Assembly (NCBI RefSeq): GCF_000759715.1 | Contig: NZ_BBLU01000001.1 | Span: 310,001-374,000, forward strand | Direction of reading: 5' to 3' | Source of the DNA: Demequina mangrovi | GTDB lineage: Bacteria > Actinomycetota > Actinomycetes > Actinomycetales > Demequinaceae | Length of the DNA: 64,000 bases | Part shown: positions 43,981-56,653 of the stretch, piece after piece | Numbering within the stretch: the stretch's first letter is position 1 | Layout of the letters: each line of letters starts with the position of its first letter | Notes under the pieces: generated by a model | Told to the model about the DNA's origin: nothing | Database searches by the model: none | The model's input: the letters and a program-made list of their open reading frames with translations, nothing else | Program-made: the position numbers and the translations under genes

Positions 43981-44897
43981 CGGCGCTCCCGGTCACGATG
44001 CGTGACGCGCACCTGGTAGCCGCGCTCGCCGAGCACGCGTCCGAGCTCCTCGGCGATCGCCACCGAGCGATGCTTGCCGCCCGTGCAGCCGACGCCGATG
44101 GTGACCGAGTGCTTGTCGTGCGCGCGGTAGCGGTCGAGCACGCCCGCGATGACGCCCGCGTAACCGTCGACGAAGTCGCGCGCGCCGTCCGAGGCGAGCA
44201 CGTAGTCGCGCACCGGCGCGTCGAGGCCCGTGAGGGGACGCAGCTCGGGCTCCCAATGCGGGTTCTGGAGGAAGCGCACATCCGCGACGAAGTCGGCGTC
44301 GTGGGGCGCGCCGTTCTTGAAGCCGAAGGACTGGACGTTGACCTGGAGGGGGCGCTCGGTCTCCCCCGCCACCTCGGTCATGACGTCGCGCAGCTGGTGC
44401 ACGTTGAGACGGCTCGTGTCGACCACCTCGGTCGCTCGCTCGCGCACCGCGGAGAGCGCGGCCCGCTCACGACCGATGCCCTCGAGGATGGTGCCGTCGC
44501 CCTGCAGCGGGTGCGGCCGCCGGGCCTCCTCGAAGCGGCGCACCAGCGTCGCGTCCGAGGCGTCGAGGAACACCAGCCGCACGGTGATGCCCTTGGTCTC
44601 GAGATCGTCGAGCACCGCCTCGACGTCCTGGAAGAACGAGCCTCCGCGGACGTCGACGACGGCCGCGAGCCGGTCGTGCCGCCCGCGCCCGACCATCTCC
44701 ACCAGGCCCGCGAGCAGCTGCGGAGGCAGGTTGTCGACCACGTACCAGCCGAGATCCGCCAGCGCGGCGGCGGCGCGGGTGCGCCCGGCGCCCGACATGC
44801 CGGTGAGGACCATCACCTCGGCGTCGATCCCCGTCGCGTCGAACAACGGCCGCGGGATGCCGGAGGGGTAGGTGACCGGGGGGACCTCTTCCATCAT
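43977..44897 (-). CDS. rapZ: RNase adapter RapZ (P-loop, UPF0042)
   Basis: 306 residues from ATG 44897 (ATG 44894 adjacent), overlapping the uvrC stop. P-loop GMSGAGRT at about 33-40 and the [18 protein letters not shown] motif near the C-terminus identify it. In E. coli it senses glucosamine-6-phosphate; in actinobacteria the role is less clear. Confidence 0.95.
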   Translation of the reverse strand: MMEEVPPVTYPSGIPRPLFDATGIDAEVMVLTGMSGAGRTRAAAALADLGWYVVDNLPPQLLAGLVEMVGRGRHDRLAAVVDVRGGSFFQDVEAVLDDLETKGITVRLVFLDASDATLVRRFEEARRPHPLQGDGTILEGIGRERAALSAVRERATEVVDTSRLNVHQLRDVMTEVAGETERPLQVNVQSFGFKNGAPHDADFVADVRFLQNPHWEPELRPLTGLDAPVRDYVLASDGARDFVDGYAGVIAGVLDRYRAHDKHSVTIGVGCTGGKHRSVAIAEELGRVLGERGYQVRVTHRDRERR

Positions 44898-46777
44898 GGG
44901 TCCAGCATGCCAGCCTGACCCCGCACGGCCTGGTAGACCGTCCGCGCGGTTCCCTCTCCCACGCCGGGCACCAGCGCGATCTGCTCGACGGACGCCTCCT
45001 TGAGCCGCGCGAGCGACCCGAAGTGGGTGAGCAGAGCCTTCGCGCGGCCCGGGCCCACGCCCGGGACCTGGTCGAGCTCGGAGACCTTCATCGCCTTGGT
45101 GCGCTTCGCTCGGTGGTGCTTGATCGCGAAGCGGTGCGCCTCGTCGCGGACGCGCTGGAGCAGGTACAGCGCCTCGGACCCGCGGGGCAGGATGACCGGG
45201 AAGTCGTCGCCGGGGACCCACACCTCCTCGAGCCGCTTCGCGAGGCCCACGACCGCGATCTCGGGCACGCCGACCTCGTCCAAGGTGCGGCGCGCGGCGT
45301 TCACCTGGGGCAGGCCGCCGTCGACCACCACGAGCTGCGGCGGGTACGCGAAGCGCGCCGTCTCGCGCTCCTCGGGCGGGAGCTGCGACTCCTCGAGGTA
45401 GCGCCGGAAGCGCCGCGAGAGGACCTCGTGCATCGCCGCCGTGTCGTCGACCGCGTCGGCGATGGAGAACTGCCGGTACTCGGGCTTGCGCGCGATGGCG
45501 TCCTCGAACACCACCATCGAGCCGACCTGGTTGGTTCCCTGGGTGTGCGAGATGTCGTAGCACTCGATGCGCAGGGGCGCCTCGGACAGGCTCAGCGCCT
45601 CCTGGAGCTCCTGGAGCGCGGCCGATCGCGTCGTGAGGTCGGAGGCGCGCTTGAGACGGTGCTGCTCGAGCACCTGCACCGCGTTGCCGTGCCCGGTGGA
45701 CGCGAGCTCGGCCTTCTTGCCGCGGGCCGGGACGCGCATCGTGACCTTGGCGCCCCGGAGGCCGGAGAGCCACTCGGTGAGGACGGCGTGGTCGTCGGGC
45801 AGGTGCGGGACCAGCACCTCGGGCGGGATCTCCTCGGCGTCCGCGGCGCCGTAGGCCTCCTCGAGCAGGCGGACGACCATGCCGGCGGGCCCGAGCGGCT
45901 CGGGCTTGTCGACGACCCACCCGCGCTCGCCGGCGATGCGGCCGTCCCGCACGTGGAAGACGTGCGCGGCTGCCTCGAGCTCGTCGTCCTCGAGCGAGAA
46001 GACGTCCGTGTCCACCCCGGCGTCGAGCACGATCGCGTTGCGGGCCATGACGTTGTCGAGCGCCCTGAGCCGGTCGCGTGCGCGCGCCGCCGCCTCGAAG
46101 TCCTCGCGCTCGGCCGCGGCGTGCATCGTCTCGGTCAGGTCGCGCACGAGCGGCTTGGCGTCGCCCGCGAGGACCTGGCACACGCGGTCGGCGAGGTCGC
46201 GATGGTCCTCGGGGTTGATGCGCCCCACGCACGGAGCGGCGCACTTGTCGATGTAGCCGAGCAGGCACGGCCTGCCCTGGCGCTCCGCCTTGCGGAAAAC
46301 CCCGGGCGCGCAGGTGCGCATCGGCAGCGCGGTGAGCAGCGTGTCGACCGTCGCGCGGATCGCCCACGCCTTCGCGTACGGCCCGAAGTACCGCACGCCC
46401 TTCTTGCGCTCGCCGCGCATCACCTGCATGCGGGGGAACTTCTCGTTGAGGGTGACCGCGAGGTACGGATACGACTTGTCATCCCGGAACACCACGTTGA
46501 AGCGCGGGTCGTACTGCTTGATCCAGGTGTGCTCGAGGATGAGCGCCTCGACCTCGTTGCGCACCACGGTCCACTCGACCGAGGCCGCGGTGGTGACCAT
46601 CGCCCGGGTCCGCGGATGCAGCTGCGCGGGGTCCTGGAAGTAGTTCGCGAGCCGCGCGCGCAGGCTCTTCGCCTTGCCCACGTAGACCACGCGCCCGTGC
46701 GGGTCCCGGAAGCGGTAGACGCCGGGCTGCGTGGGGATGGTCCCCGGTGCGGGACGGTACGACGCCGGATCGGTCAC
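44894..46777 (-). CDS. uvrC: Excinuclease ABC subunit C
   Basis: 627 residues. GIY-YIG nuclease at the N-terminus ([20 protein letters not shown]), a central Cys cluster, a UVR segment ([18 protein letters not shown]), RNase H-like C-terminal nuclease ([20 protein letters not shown]) and two helix-hairpin-helix motifs ([22 protein letters not shown]). It makes both incisions in nucleotide excision repair. GTG 46777 is preceded by TAGGCT at 6 nt in the 16-bp gap after uvrA. Confidence 0.98.
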   Translation of the reverse strand: MTDPASYRPAPGTIPTQPGVYRFRDPHGRVVYVGKAKSLRARLANYFQDPAQLHPRTRAMVTTAASVEWTVVRNEVEALILEHTWIKQYDPRFNVVFRDDKSYPYLAVTLNEKFPRMQVMRGERKKGVRYFGPYAKAWAIRATVDTLLTALPMRTCAPGVFRKAERQGRPCLLGYIDKCAAPCVGRINPEDHRDLADRVCQVLAGDAKPLVRDLTETMHAAAEREDFEAAARARDRLRALDNVMARNAIVLDAGVDTDVFSLEDDELEAAAHVFHVRDGRIAGERGWVVDKPEPLGPAGMVVRLLEEAYGAADAEEIPPEVLVPHLPDDHAVLTEWLSGLRGAKVTMRVPARGKKAELASTGHGNAVQVLEQHRLKRASDLTTRSAALQELQEALSLSEAPLRIECYDISHTQGTNQVGSMVVFEDAIARKPEYRQFSIADAVDDTAAMHEVLSRRFRRYLEESQLPPEERETARFAYPPQLVVVDGGLPQVNAARRTLDEVGVPEIAVVGLAKRLEEVWVPGDDFPVILPRGSEALYLLQRVRDEAHRFAIKHHRAKRTKAMKVSELDQVPGVGPGRAKALLTHFGSLARLKEASVEQIALVPGVGEGTARTVYQAVRGQAGMLDP

Positions 46778-46783
46778 GTCGCC

Positions 46784-46789
46784 AGCCTA
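46784..46789 (-). promoter_or_regulatory. Leaderless -10 element of uvrC (TAGGCT)
   Basis: TAGGCT on the minus strand, 6 nt before GTG 46777, 16 bp or less from the uvrA stop. It suggests that the uvrC operon has its own promoter despite the tight spacing. Confidence 0.6.
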
Positions 46790-46793
46790 CGGA

Positions 46794-49634
<2,841 letters not shown>

Positions 49635-49640
49635 CCGGCC

Positions 49641-49646
49641 ATGCTA
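49641..49646 (-). promoter_or_regulatory. Leaderless -10 element of uvrA (TAGCAT)
   Basis: TAGCAT on the minus strand, 6 nt before GTG 49634. No obvious LexA box (GAACnnnnGTTC type) was convincing; CGAACACACGTTCG at 49661-49674 is a near match worth checking. Confidence 0.55.
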
Positions 49647-49660
49647 CGCGGAAACCGCTT

Positions 49661-49674
49661 CGAACACACGTTCG
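49661..49674. promoter_or_regulatory. Candidate SOS box between uvrA and the YciI-like gene
   Basis: CGAACACACGTTCG fits the actinobacterial LexA consensus CGAACnnnnGTTCG exactly at all fixed positions. It lies 15 bp upstream of the uvrA -10, which is where a repressor would act on uvrA. Confidence 0.7.
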
Positions 49675-49742
49675 ATCCGGCGTGTCGCGTCGCGGGACAC
49701 GCCCCGCCGCCCCCACCCTCACGTTCGCCGGGGCCTTTCCGG

Positions 49743-49748
49743 CAGGAT
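49743..49748 (+). promoter_or_regulatory. Leaderless -10 element (CAGGAT)
   Basis: CAGGAT lies 6 nt before ATG 49755. Confidence 0.4.
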
Positions 49749-49754
49749 GGCCCC

Positions 49755-50054
49755 ATGAGCCTCTACGCGATCCACTACACGTACGACGAGCGCGCCGACG
49801 AGCGCGCCGCGCTGCGCCCCGAGCACCTCGCGCACTTCCGCGCCCTCGCGGACGCCGGCAAGGTGCCCGCGATCGGGCGCTACGGCGACGATCTCCACCC
49901 CGGCGCGCTCATCATCGTCGACGTCGACTCCCTCGACGAGGCGACCGCCATCGTCACGGAGGACCCGTACGTCCGCGCGGGCCTCGTGCCGGAGCACGGC
50001 ATCCGCGAGTGGCCCGCCTTCGGCGCATGGCCGGGTCGCGACTTCCCCGCCTGA
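49755..50054 (+). CDS. YciI-like protein
   Basis: 99 residues. The sequence MSLYAIHYTYD...RPEHLAHFRALADAGKV...EDPYVRAGLVPEHGIREW has the His/Asp arrangement of the YciI dimeric alpha+beta barrel family. The function is unknown; members are small and often found alone. It is divergent from uvrA and convergent with the TerC-family gene. Confidence 0.9.
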   Translation: MSLYAIHYTYDERADERAALRPEHLAHFRALADAGKVPAIGRYGDDLHPGALIIVDVDSLDEATAIVTEDPYVRAGLVPEHGIREWPAFGAWPGRDFPA

Positions 50055-50072
50055 GAGGCGGTGAGGGGCGCG

Positions 50073-51104
50073 TCAGCCTTCGTCGGCCGGCGCGTCCTCG
50101 TGGCGGTGGTGGTGCTCGCGCGGCAGCGTCTCGCCGGTGCGCGCAGAGACGATGACGGACACCAGCGCGGCACCGCCGATCGCGACCACGATCACCGCCA
50201 GCGACATCCACGTCGGGATCTCGGGAGCCCAGGCGACGGGCCGGCCGTCGTTGATGAACGGCAGCGAGTTCTCGTGGAGCGCGCTCAGCACCAACTTGAC
50301 GCCGATGAACCCGAGCACGATCGACAGGCCGTACGAGAGGTACACCAGGCGGCGCAGCAGCCCCTCGACCACGAAGAACAGCTGCCGCAGGCCCATGAGC
50401 GCGAACGCGTTGGCCGTGAAGACGATGTAGGGGTCGTCCGTGAGTCCGAAGATCGCGGGGATCGAGTCGAGCGCGAAGAGCACGTCCGTGGTGCCGATCG
50501 CGATCATCACCATGAGCAGCGGGGTGACGAGCCGCTTGCCGTGCTCCTTCACCACCACCGCGGCGCCGCGGTAGCCGTCCGTCGCGGGAAGGAAGCGGCG
50601 CGCGAGCGCGACGATCGCGGTCTCCTTGTACTCGACCTCGCCCTCCTCCGCGCCGCCCTCGCGCGCGACGCTGACGGCCGTCCACAGCAGGAAGAACCCG
50701 AAGAGGTAGAAGACCCAGGAGAAGGCGTGGAGCGCGGCGGCACCGGCCGCGATGAAGAGTCCGCGCAGCACGAGCGCGAGCACCACGCCGAACAGGAGGA
50801 CCCGCTGCCGGTACTTGGGCGGCACCTGGAAGCGCGCGAGGATGACGAGGAAGACGAAGAGGTTGTCGACCGACAGCGACCACTCCGTCACGTAGCCGGC
50901 GAAGAACTCGATGCCCTTCTGGGGACCCGCCCACGCGAGCATGCCGAGCCCGAACACGACGGCGAGGCCGACGTAGAAGAGCGTCCAGCGCACCGACTCC
51001 TTGAAGGGAGGCTCGTGCGGACGGCGGACCACCACGAGGAAGTCGAAGACGACCACCGCGAGGACGCCGAGGATGGTCACCAGCCAGACGGTCGTCGATT
51101 CCAC
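50073..51104 (-). CDS. TerC/Alx family integral membrane protein
   Basis: 343 residues with about eight membrane helices. Family motifs: TEWSLSVDNLFVFLVI, GTTDVLFALDSIPAIFG and FTANAFALMGLRQLFF. Members are linked to tellurite resistance and, for Alx/MntX-like proteins, manganese export. A His-rich C-terminal tail (REHHHRHEDAPADEG) fits metal handling. GTG 51104 follows TACGAT at 6 nt. Confidence 0.93.
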   Translation of the reverse strand: MESTTVWLVTILGVLAVVVFDFLVVVRRPHEPPFKESVRWTLFYVGLAVVFGLGMLAWAGPQKGIEFFAGYVTEWSLSVDNLFVFLVILARFQVPPKYRQRVLLFGVVLALVLRGLFIAAGAAALHAFSWVFYLFGFFLLWTAVSVAREGGAEEGEVEYKETAIVALARRFLPATDGYRGAAVVVKEHGKRLVTPLLMVMIAIGTTDVLFALDSIPAIFGLTDDPYIVFTANAFALMGLRQLFFVVEGLLRRLVYLSYGLSIVLGFIGVKLVLSALHENSLPFINDGRPVAWAPEIPTWMSLAVIVVAIGGAALVSVIVSARTGETLPREHHHRHEDAPADEG

Positions 51105-51110
51105 CCGATC

Positions 51111-51116
51111 ATCGTA
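51111..51116 (-). promoter_or_regulatory. Leaderless -10 element of the TerC-family gene (TACGAT)
   Basis: TACGAT on the minus strand, 6 nt before GTG 51104. It supports this start over the upstream ATG at 51152. Confidence 0.6.
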
Positions 51117-51192
51117 GTGGCGCGGCGCCGCCCGCCCGCGCCGGCCCGCCACGAGTCGCCGGGCACCGCGGCGCCGCGGCTCCGCCTGCTGC

Positions 51193-53265
<2,073 letters not shown>

Positions 53266-53271
53266 GCGACT

Positions 53272-53277
53272 ACGGTA
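53272..53277 (-). promoter_or_regulatory. Leaderless -10 element of uvrB (TACCGT)
   Basis: TACCGT on the minus strand, 6 nt before ATG 53265, within the 39-bp gap after coaE. Confidence 0.55.
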
Positions 53278-53304
53278 CGCCGCGCCTCCGACAGCGAACG
53301 CCGC

Positions 53305-53898
53305 TCAGCGCGGGACGTGGAGCGCCCAGAACGCGTCGACCTGGGAGTCGAGGTCCGCGACCCTTCCCGACCCGTCGAGCACCGCATCGGCCGCCGCCTC
53401 GCGCTCGGGATCCGAGGCCTGCGCCCTGATCCTCGCGACCGCGTCCGCCTCGGTCATGCCGCGCAGCTCGACCATGCGGCGGATCCGGACGTCGTCGGGC
53501 GCGGCCACCGTGACCACGAGGTCGAAGTCGTGCCCCTGGCCGCTCTCGACGAGCAGCGGGATGTCGTGGACCACCACGTCGACGCCCTCGCGGCGGGCCT
53601 GCCGGTCGGCGGCCGCGCCCATCGCGATGACGTACGGATGGACGATGGCGTTGAGGCGCTGGCGCGCGTGGTCGTCCGAGAAGACGACGGAGGCGAGCGC
53701 CTGGCGGTCGAGCGCGTGGTCGCGGATGACCCGGTCCCCGAACTCGGAGACGATGTCGACGAGCGCGGCGGACCCCGGCTCGACGGCGCGACGGGCGAGC
53801 ACATCGTGGTCGACCACACGCGCGCCGAGCGCGCCGAAGCGCGCCGCCGCGGTGGACTTGCCCGAGGCGATCCCGCCGGTGAGACCGATGCGTAGCAC
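53305..53898 (-). CDS. coaE: Dephospho-CoA kinase
   Basis: 197 residues from GTG 53898; a longer ORF to 53934 is not needed. LRIGLTGGIASGKSTAAARF carries the P-loop and DHDVLAR, VVHDIPLLVE are CoaE landmarks. It performs the last step of coenzyme A synthesis. GACACT lies 7 nt upstream of the GTG. coaE next to uvrB and rpsA is typical of actinobacteria. Confidence 0.96.
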   Translation of the reverse strand: MLRIGLTGGIASGKSTAAARFGALGARVVDHDVLARRAVEPGSAALVDIVSEFGDRVIRDHALDRQALASVVFSDDHARQRLNAIVHPYVIAMGAAADRQARREGVDVVVHDIPLLVESGQGHDFDLVVTVAAPDDVRIRRMVELRGMTEADAVARIRAQASDPEREAAADAVLDGSGRVADLDSQVDAFWALHVPR

Positions 53899-53949
53899 GG
53901 GCAGAAGTGTCACACGCTGGGCTGACGCGCGCAAAACCGCCCGGACGCG

Positions 53950-53987
53950 ACGAAGGCCGCCACCCCCGGAGGGATGACGGCCTTCGT
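53950..53987 (-). terminator. Terminator after rpsA
   Basis: ACGAAGGCCG pairs with CGGCCTTCGT around an 18-nt loop, just past the rpsA stop. Confidence 0.8.
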
Positions 53988-53998
53988 ACGGGAACCGG

Positions 53999-55489
53999 TT
54001 AGTTGCCGGTCAGCTTCTCGCGAAGCGCCGCGAGGCGCTCGTCCGAGGCGAGCGTGCCCATGTCGGTCGACTCGTCGTGCGACGAGTACGACGCGGGGGC
54101 GTCGCCCTTGCGGCCACCCTTGCGGGGGGCGGCGGCAGCGGCCGGCGCAGCGGTCTCGGCCTCGGCGGCCTGAGCGTCCTGCTTCGCGACGAACGCCTTG
54201 TGCGCCTCCCAGCGCTCGTGCGCCTTGGCGTACTCGGCCTCCCAGGCCTCGCGCTTCTCCTCGAAGCCCTCGCGCCACTCCTGGGTCTCCGGGTCGAAGC
54301 CCTCGGGGTACACGTAGTTGCCCTGAGCGTCGTACTCGGCGGTCATGCCGTAGAGCGCGGGGTCGAAGTCCTCGCCCTGCGGGTCGACACCCTCGTTGGC
54401 CTGCTTGATGGACAGCGAGATGCGGCGACGCTCGAGGTCGATGTCGATGATCTTGACGAAGACGTCCTCGTCGGCCGACACGACCTGCTCGGGCAGCTCG
54501 ACGTGGCGGGTCGCCAGCTCCGAGATGTGCACGAGGCCCTCGATGCCCTCGAAGACGCGCACGAACGCGCCGAACGGGACGAGCTTGGTGACCTTGCCCG
54601 GGACGATCTGGCCGATCGCGTGGGTGCGGGCGTAGACCGCCCACGGGTCCTCCTGGGTCGCCTTGAGCGACAGCGAGACGCGCTCACGGTCCATCTCGAC
54701 GGTGAGGACCTCGACCTCGACCTCCTGGCCGACCGAGACGACCTCGGACGGGTGGTCGATGTGCTTCCACGACAGCTCGGAGACGTGCACGAGGCCGTCC
54801 ACGCCGCCGAGGTCGACGAACGCACCGAAGTTGACGATCGACGAGACGACACCCTTGCGGACCTGGCCCGGCGCGAGCGCGGTGAGGAACGACGAACGGA
54901 CCTCGGACTGGGTCTGCTCGAGGAAGGCACGGCGCGACAGGACCACGTTGTTGCGGTTCTTGTCGAGCTCGATGATCTTCGCCTCGATGGACTGGCCGAT
55001 GTAGGGCGCGAGGTCGCGCACGCGGCGCATCTCGACGAGCGAGGCCGGGAGGAAGCCGCGGAGACCGATGTCCACGATGAGGCCGCCCTTGACGACCTCG
55101 ATGACGGTGCCGGAGACGACGCCGTCCTCTTCCTTGATCTTCTCGATCGAGCCCCACGCGCGCTCGTACTGCGCACGCTTCTTCGAGAGGATCAGGCGAC
55201 CCTCCTTGTCCTCCTTGGTGAGGACGAGCGCCTCGATGGTGTCGCCGACGTTGACGACCTCATCCGGGTTGGCGTCGTGGCGGATGGAGAGCTCGCGCGA
55301 GGGGATGACACCCTCGGTCTTGTAACCGATGTCGAGGAGGACCTCGTCACGGTCGACCTTGACGATGGTGCCCTCGACAAGGTCACCGTCGTCGAAGTTC
55401 TTGATGGTCGCGTCGACGGCCGCGAGGAAGTCCTCTGCGGTACCGATGTCGTTGATCGCGATGCTGGACTCGGGGGTGGAAACGGACAT
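53999..55489 (-). CDS. rpsA: 30S ribosomal protein S1
   Basis: 496 residues with four S1 OB-fold domains (start points about 38, 122, 208 and 294; for example GDLVEGTIVKVDRDEVLLDI, KGVVSSIVNFGAFVDLGGVD). The Ala/Gly-rich C-terminal tail (about 440-496) replaces the extra S1 repeats of E. coli, as in other actinobacteria. It helps mRNA binding on the 30S subunit. GGAG lies 12 nt before the ATG. Confidence 0.97.
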   Translation of the reverse strand: MSVSTPESSIAINDIGTAEDFLAAVDATIKNFDDGDLVEGTIVKVDRDEVLLDIGYKTEGVIPSRELSIRHDANPDEVVNVGDTIEALVLTKEDKEGRLILSKKRAQYERAWGSIEKIKEEDGVVSGTVIEVVKGGLIVDIGLRGFLPASLVEMRRVRDLAPYIGQSIEAKIIELDKNRNNVVLSRRAFLEQTQSEVRSSFLTALAPGQVRKGVVSSIVNFGAFVDLGGVDGLVHVSELSWKHIDHPSEVVSVGQEVEVEVLTVEMDRERVSLSLKATQEDPWAVYARTHAIGQIVPGKVTKLVPFGAFVRVFEGIEGLVHISELATRHVELPEQVVSADEDVFVKIIDIDLERRRISLSIKQANEGVDPQGEDFDPALYGMTAEYDAQGNYVYPEGFDPETQEWREGFEEKREAWEAEYAKAHERWEAHKAFVAKQDAQAAEAETAAPAAAAAPRKGGRKGDAPASYSSHDESTDMGTLASDERLAALREKLTGN

Positions 55490-55582
55490 TAAGGAATTGC
55501 TCCGGTGGACAGGGAATCGTATGGATAGTGGTGGCCGGGCACGCGGGCGCGCCAGACCAACGGATATCCTACCTCGTCCGGC

Positions 55583-55609
55583 AGGTGCGGGGCAATGCGG
55601 CTCGCACCT
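55583..55609 (-). terminator. Possible terminator after pfkA
   Basis: AGGTGCG/CGCACCT 7-bp stem 13 bp past the pfkA stop; weak and without a T run. Confidence 0.35.
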
Positions 55610-55621
55610 CTCGGCGCGTCG

Positions 55622-56644
55622 CTACAGCCCGCGTGCGGCGGACAGCAGCTCCTCGGGCACCCACTTGGTCTTGCCCATCATCGTGTCGAAGGGCTCGAGC
55701 ACGATGTGGTTGCCCTGCAGCGCGGTGAACTTGTGCGACTCCCCCGCGACGATCCCGTCGATGGCGGCGACTCCCATCCGGGTGCCGAGCAGACGGTCGG
55801 CCGCGGTCGGGACGCCGCCGCGCTGCACGTAGCCGAGCGTGGTGAGACGCGAGGTGAAGCCGGTCGCCGCCTCGATCGCCTTGGTGACCTCGTGCCCGAT
55901 CGAGCCCGCGATCGGGTTGCCCTTCGCGTCCAGCGTGGGCTTGCCGCTCCAGTTCGAGCCCTCGGCCGGGATGGCCCCCTCGGCGACGGCGACGATCGAG
56001 AAGTTCTTGTAACGGTGACGGTGCTTGATCCGCTTGGCGATGACGTCGATGTCGAAGGGCTCCTCGGGCGCGAGGATGATGTCCGCTCCGCCGGCGATGC
56101 CCGCGGTCACCGCGATCCATCCCGAGTGACGGCCCATGAGCTCGACCACCATGACGCGGTTGTGCGACTCCGCCGTGGAGTGGAGCCGGTCGATCGCCTC
56201 CGTCGCGATCGACACCGCGGTGTCGAAGCCGATCGCCGCATCGGTGCCGACCACGTCGTTGTCGATGGTCTTGGGGATGCCGATCACCGGGACGCCGAGC
56301 GCCTTCGAGACCTTGCCCGCGGCCTTGAGCGTGCCGTCGCCGCCGATGCAGATGAAGCCGTCGAGCTTCTCGTTCTCGAACGTCTCCTGGACGGCCTCCA
56401 TGCCGCCCTCGACCTTGTGCGGGTGGCAGCGGGCCGTGCCGAGCATCGTGCCGCCGTGGACGAGGATGCCCGAGACGTCGTCGCGCGTCATCGGACGCGC
56501 GTCTCCGTCGATGACGCCCTGCCACCCGTTGTTGAATCCGACGATCGAGCAGCCGAGCTCGGAGGTCCCCCTCTTCACCACCGCCCTGATCGCAGCGTTC
56601 AGGCCGGGGCAGTCTCCGCCGCCCGTGAGAAGTCCGATTCGCAT
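55622..56644 (-). CDS. pfkA: 6-phosphofructokinase
   Basis: 340 residues. LLTGGGDCPGLNAAIRAV, the nucleotide loop CIGGDGTLKAAG and substrate segment IPKTIDNDVVGTD identify it. The residue after GGD is Gly (ATP type), while the Lys in PKTIDND is the residue found in PPi-dependent and mixed group III enzymes, as in Streptomyces ATP-PFK. ATP use is thus more likely but not certain. It is downstream of polA, with an 9-bp gap to it. Confidence 0.95.
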   Translation of the reverse strand: MRIGLLTGGGDCPGLNAAIRAVVKRGTSELGCSIVGFNNGWQGVIDGDARPMTRDDVSGILVHGGTMLGTARCHPHKVEGGMEAVQETFENEKLDGFICIGGDGTLKAAGKVSKALGVPVIGIPKTIDNDVVGTDAAIGFDTAVSIATEAIDRLHSTAESHNRVMVVELMGRHSGWIAVTAGIAGGADIILAPEEPFDIDVIAKRIKHRHRYKNFSIVAVAEGAIPAEGSNWSGKPTLDAKGNPIAGSIGHEVTKAIEAATGFTSRLTTLGYVQRGGVPTAADRLLGTRMGVAAIDGIVAGESHKFTALQGNHIVLEPFDTMMGKTKWVPEELLSAARGL

Positions 56645-56653
56645 GGCACCACC

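Noticed and set aside
55622-56644. Pyrophosphate-dependent PFK
   Set aside because: The Lys in PKTIDND alone is not decisive; the Gly after GGD favours ATP, so only a general PFK call is made.
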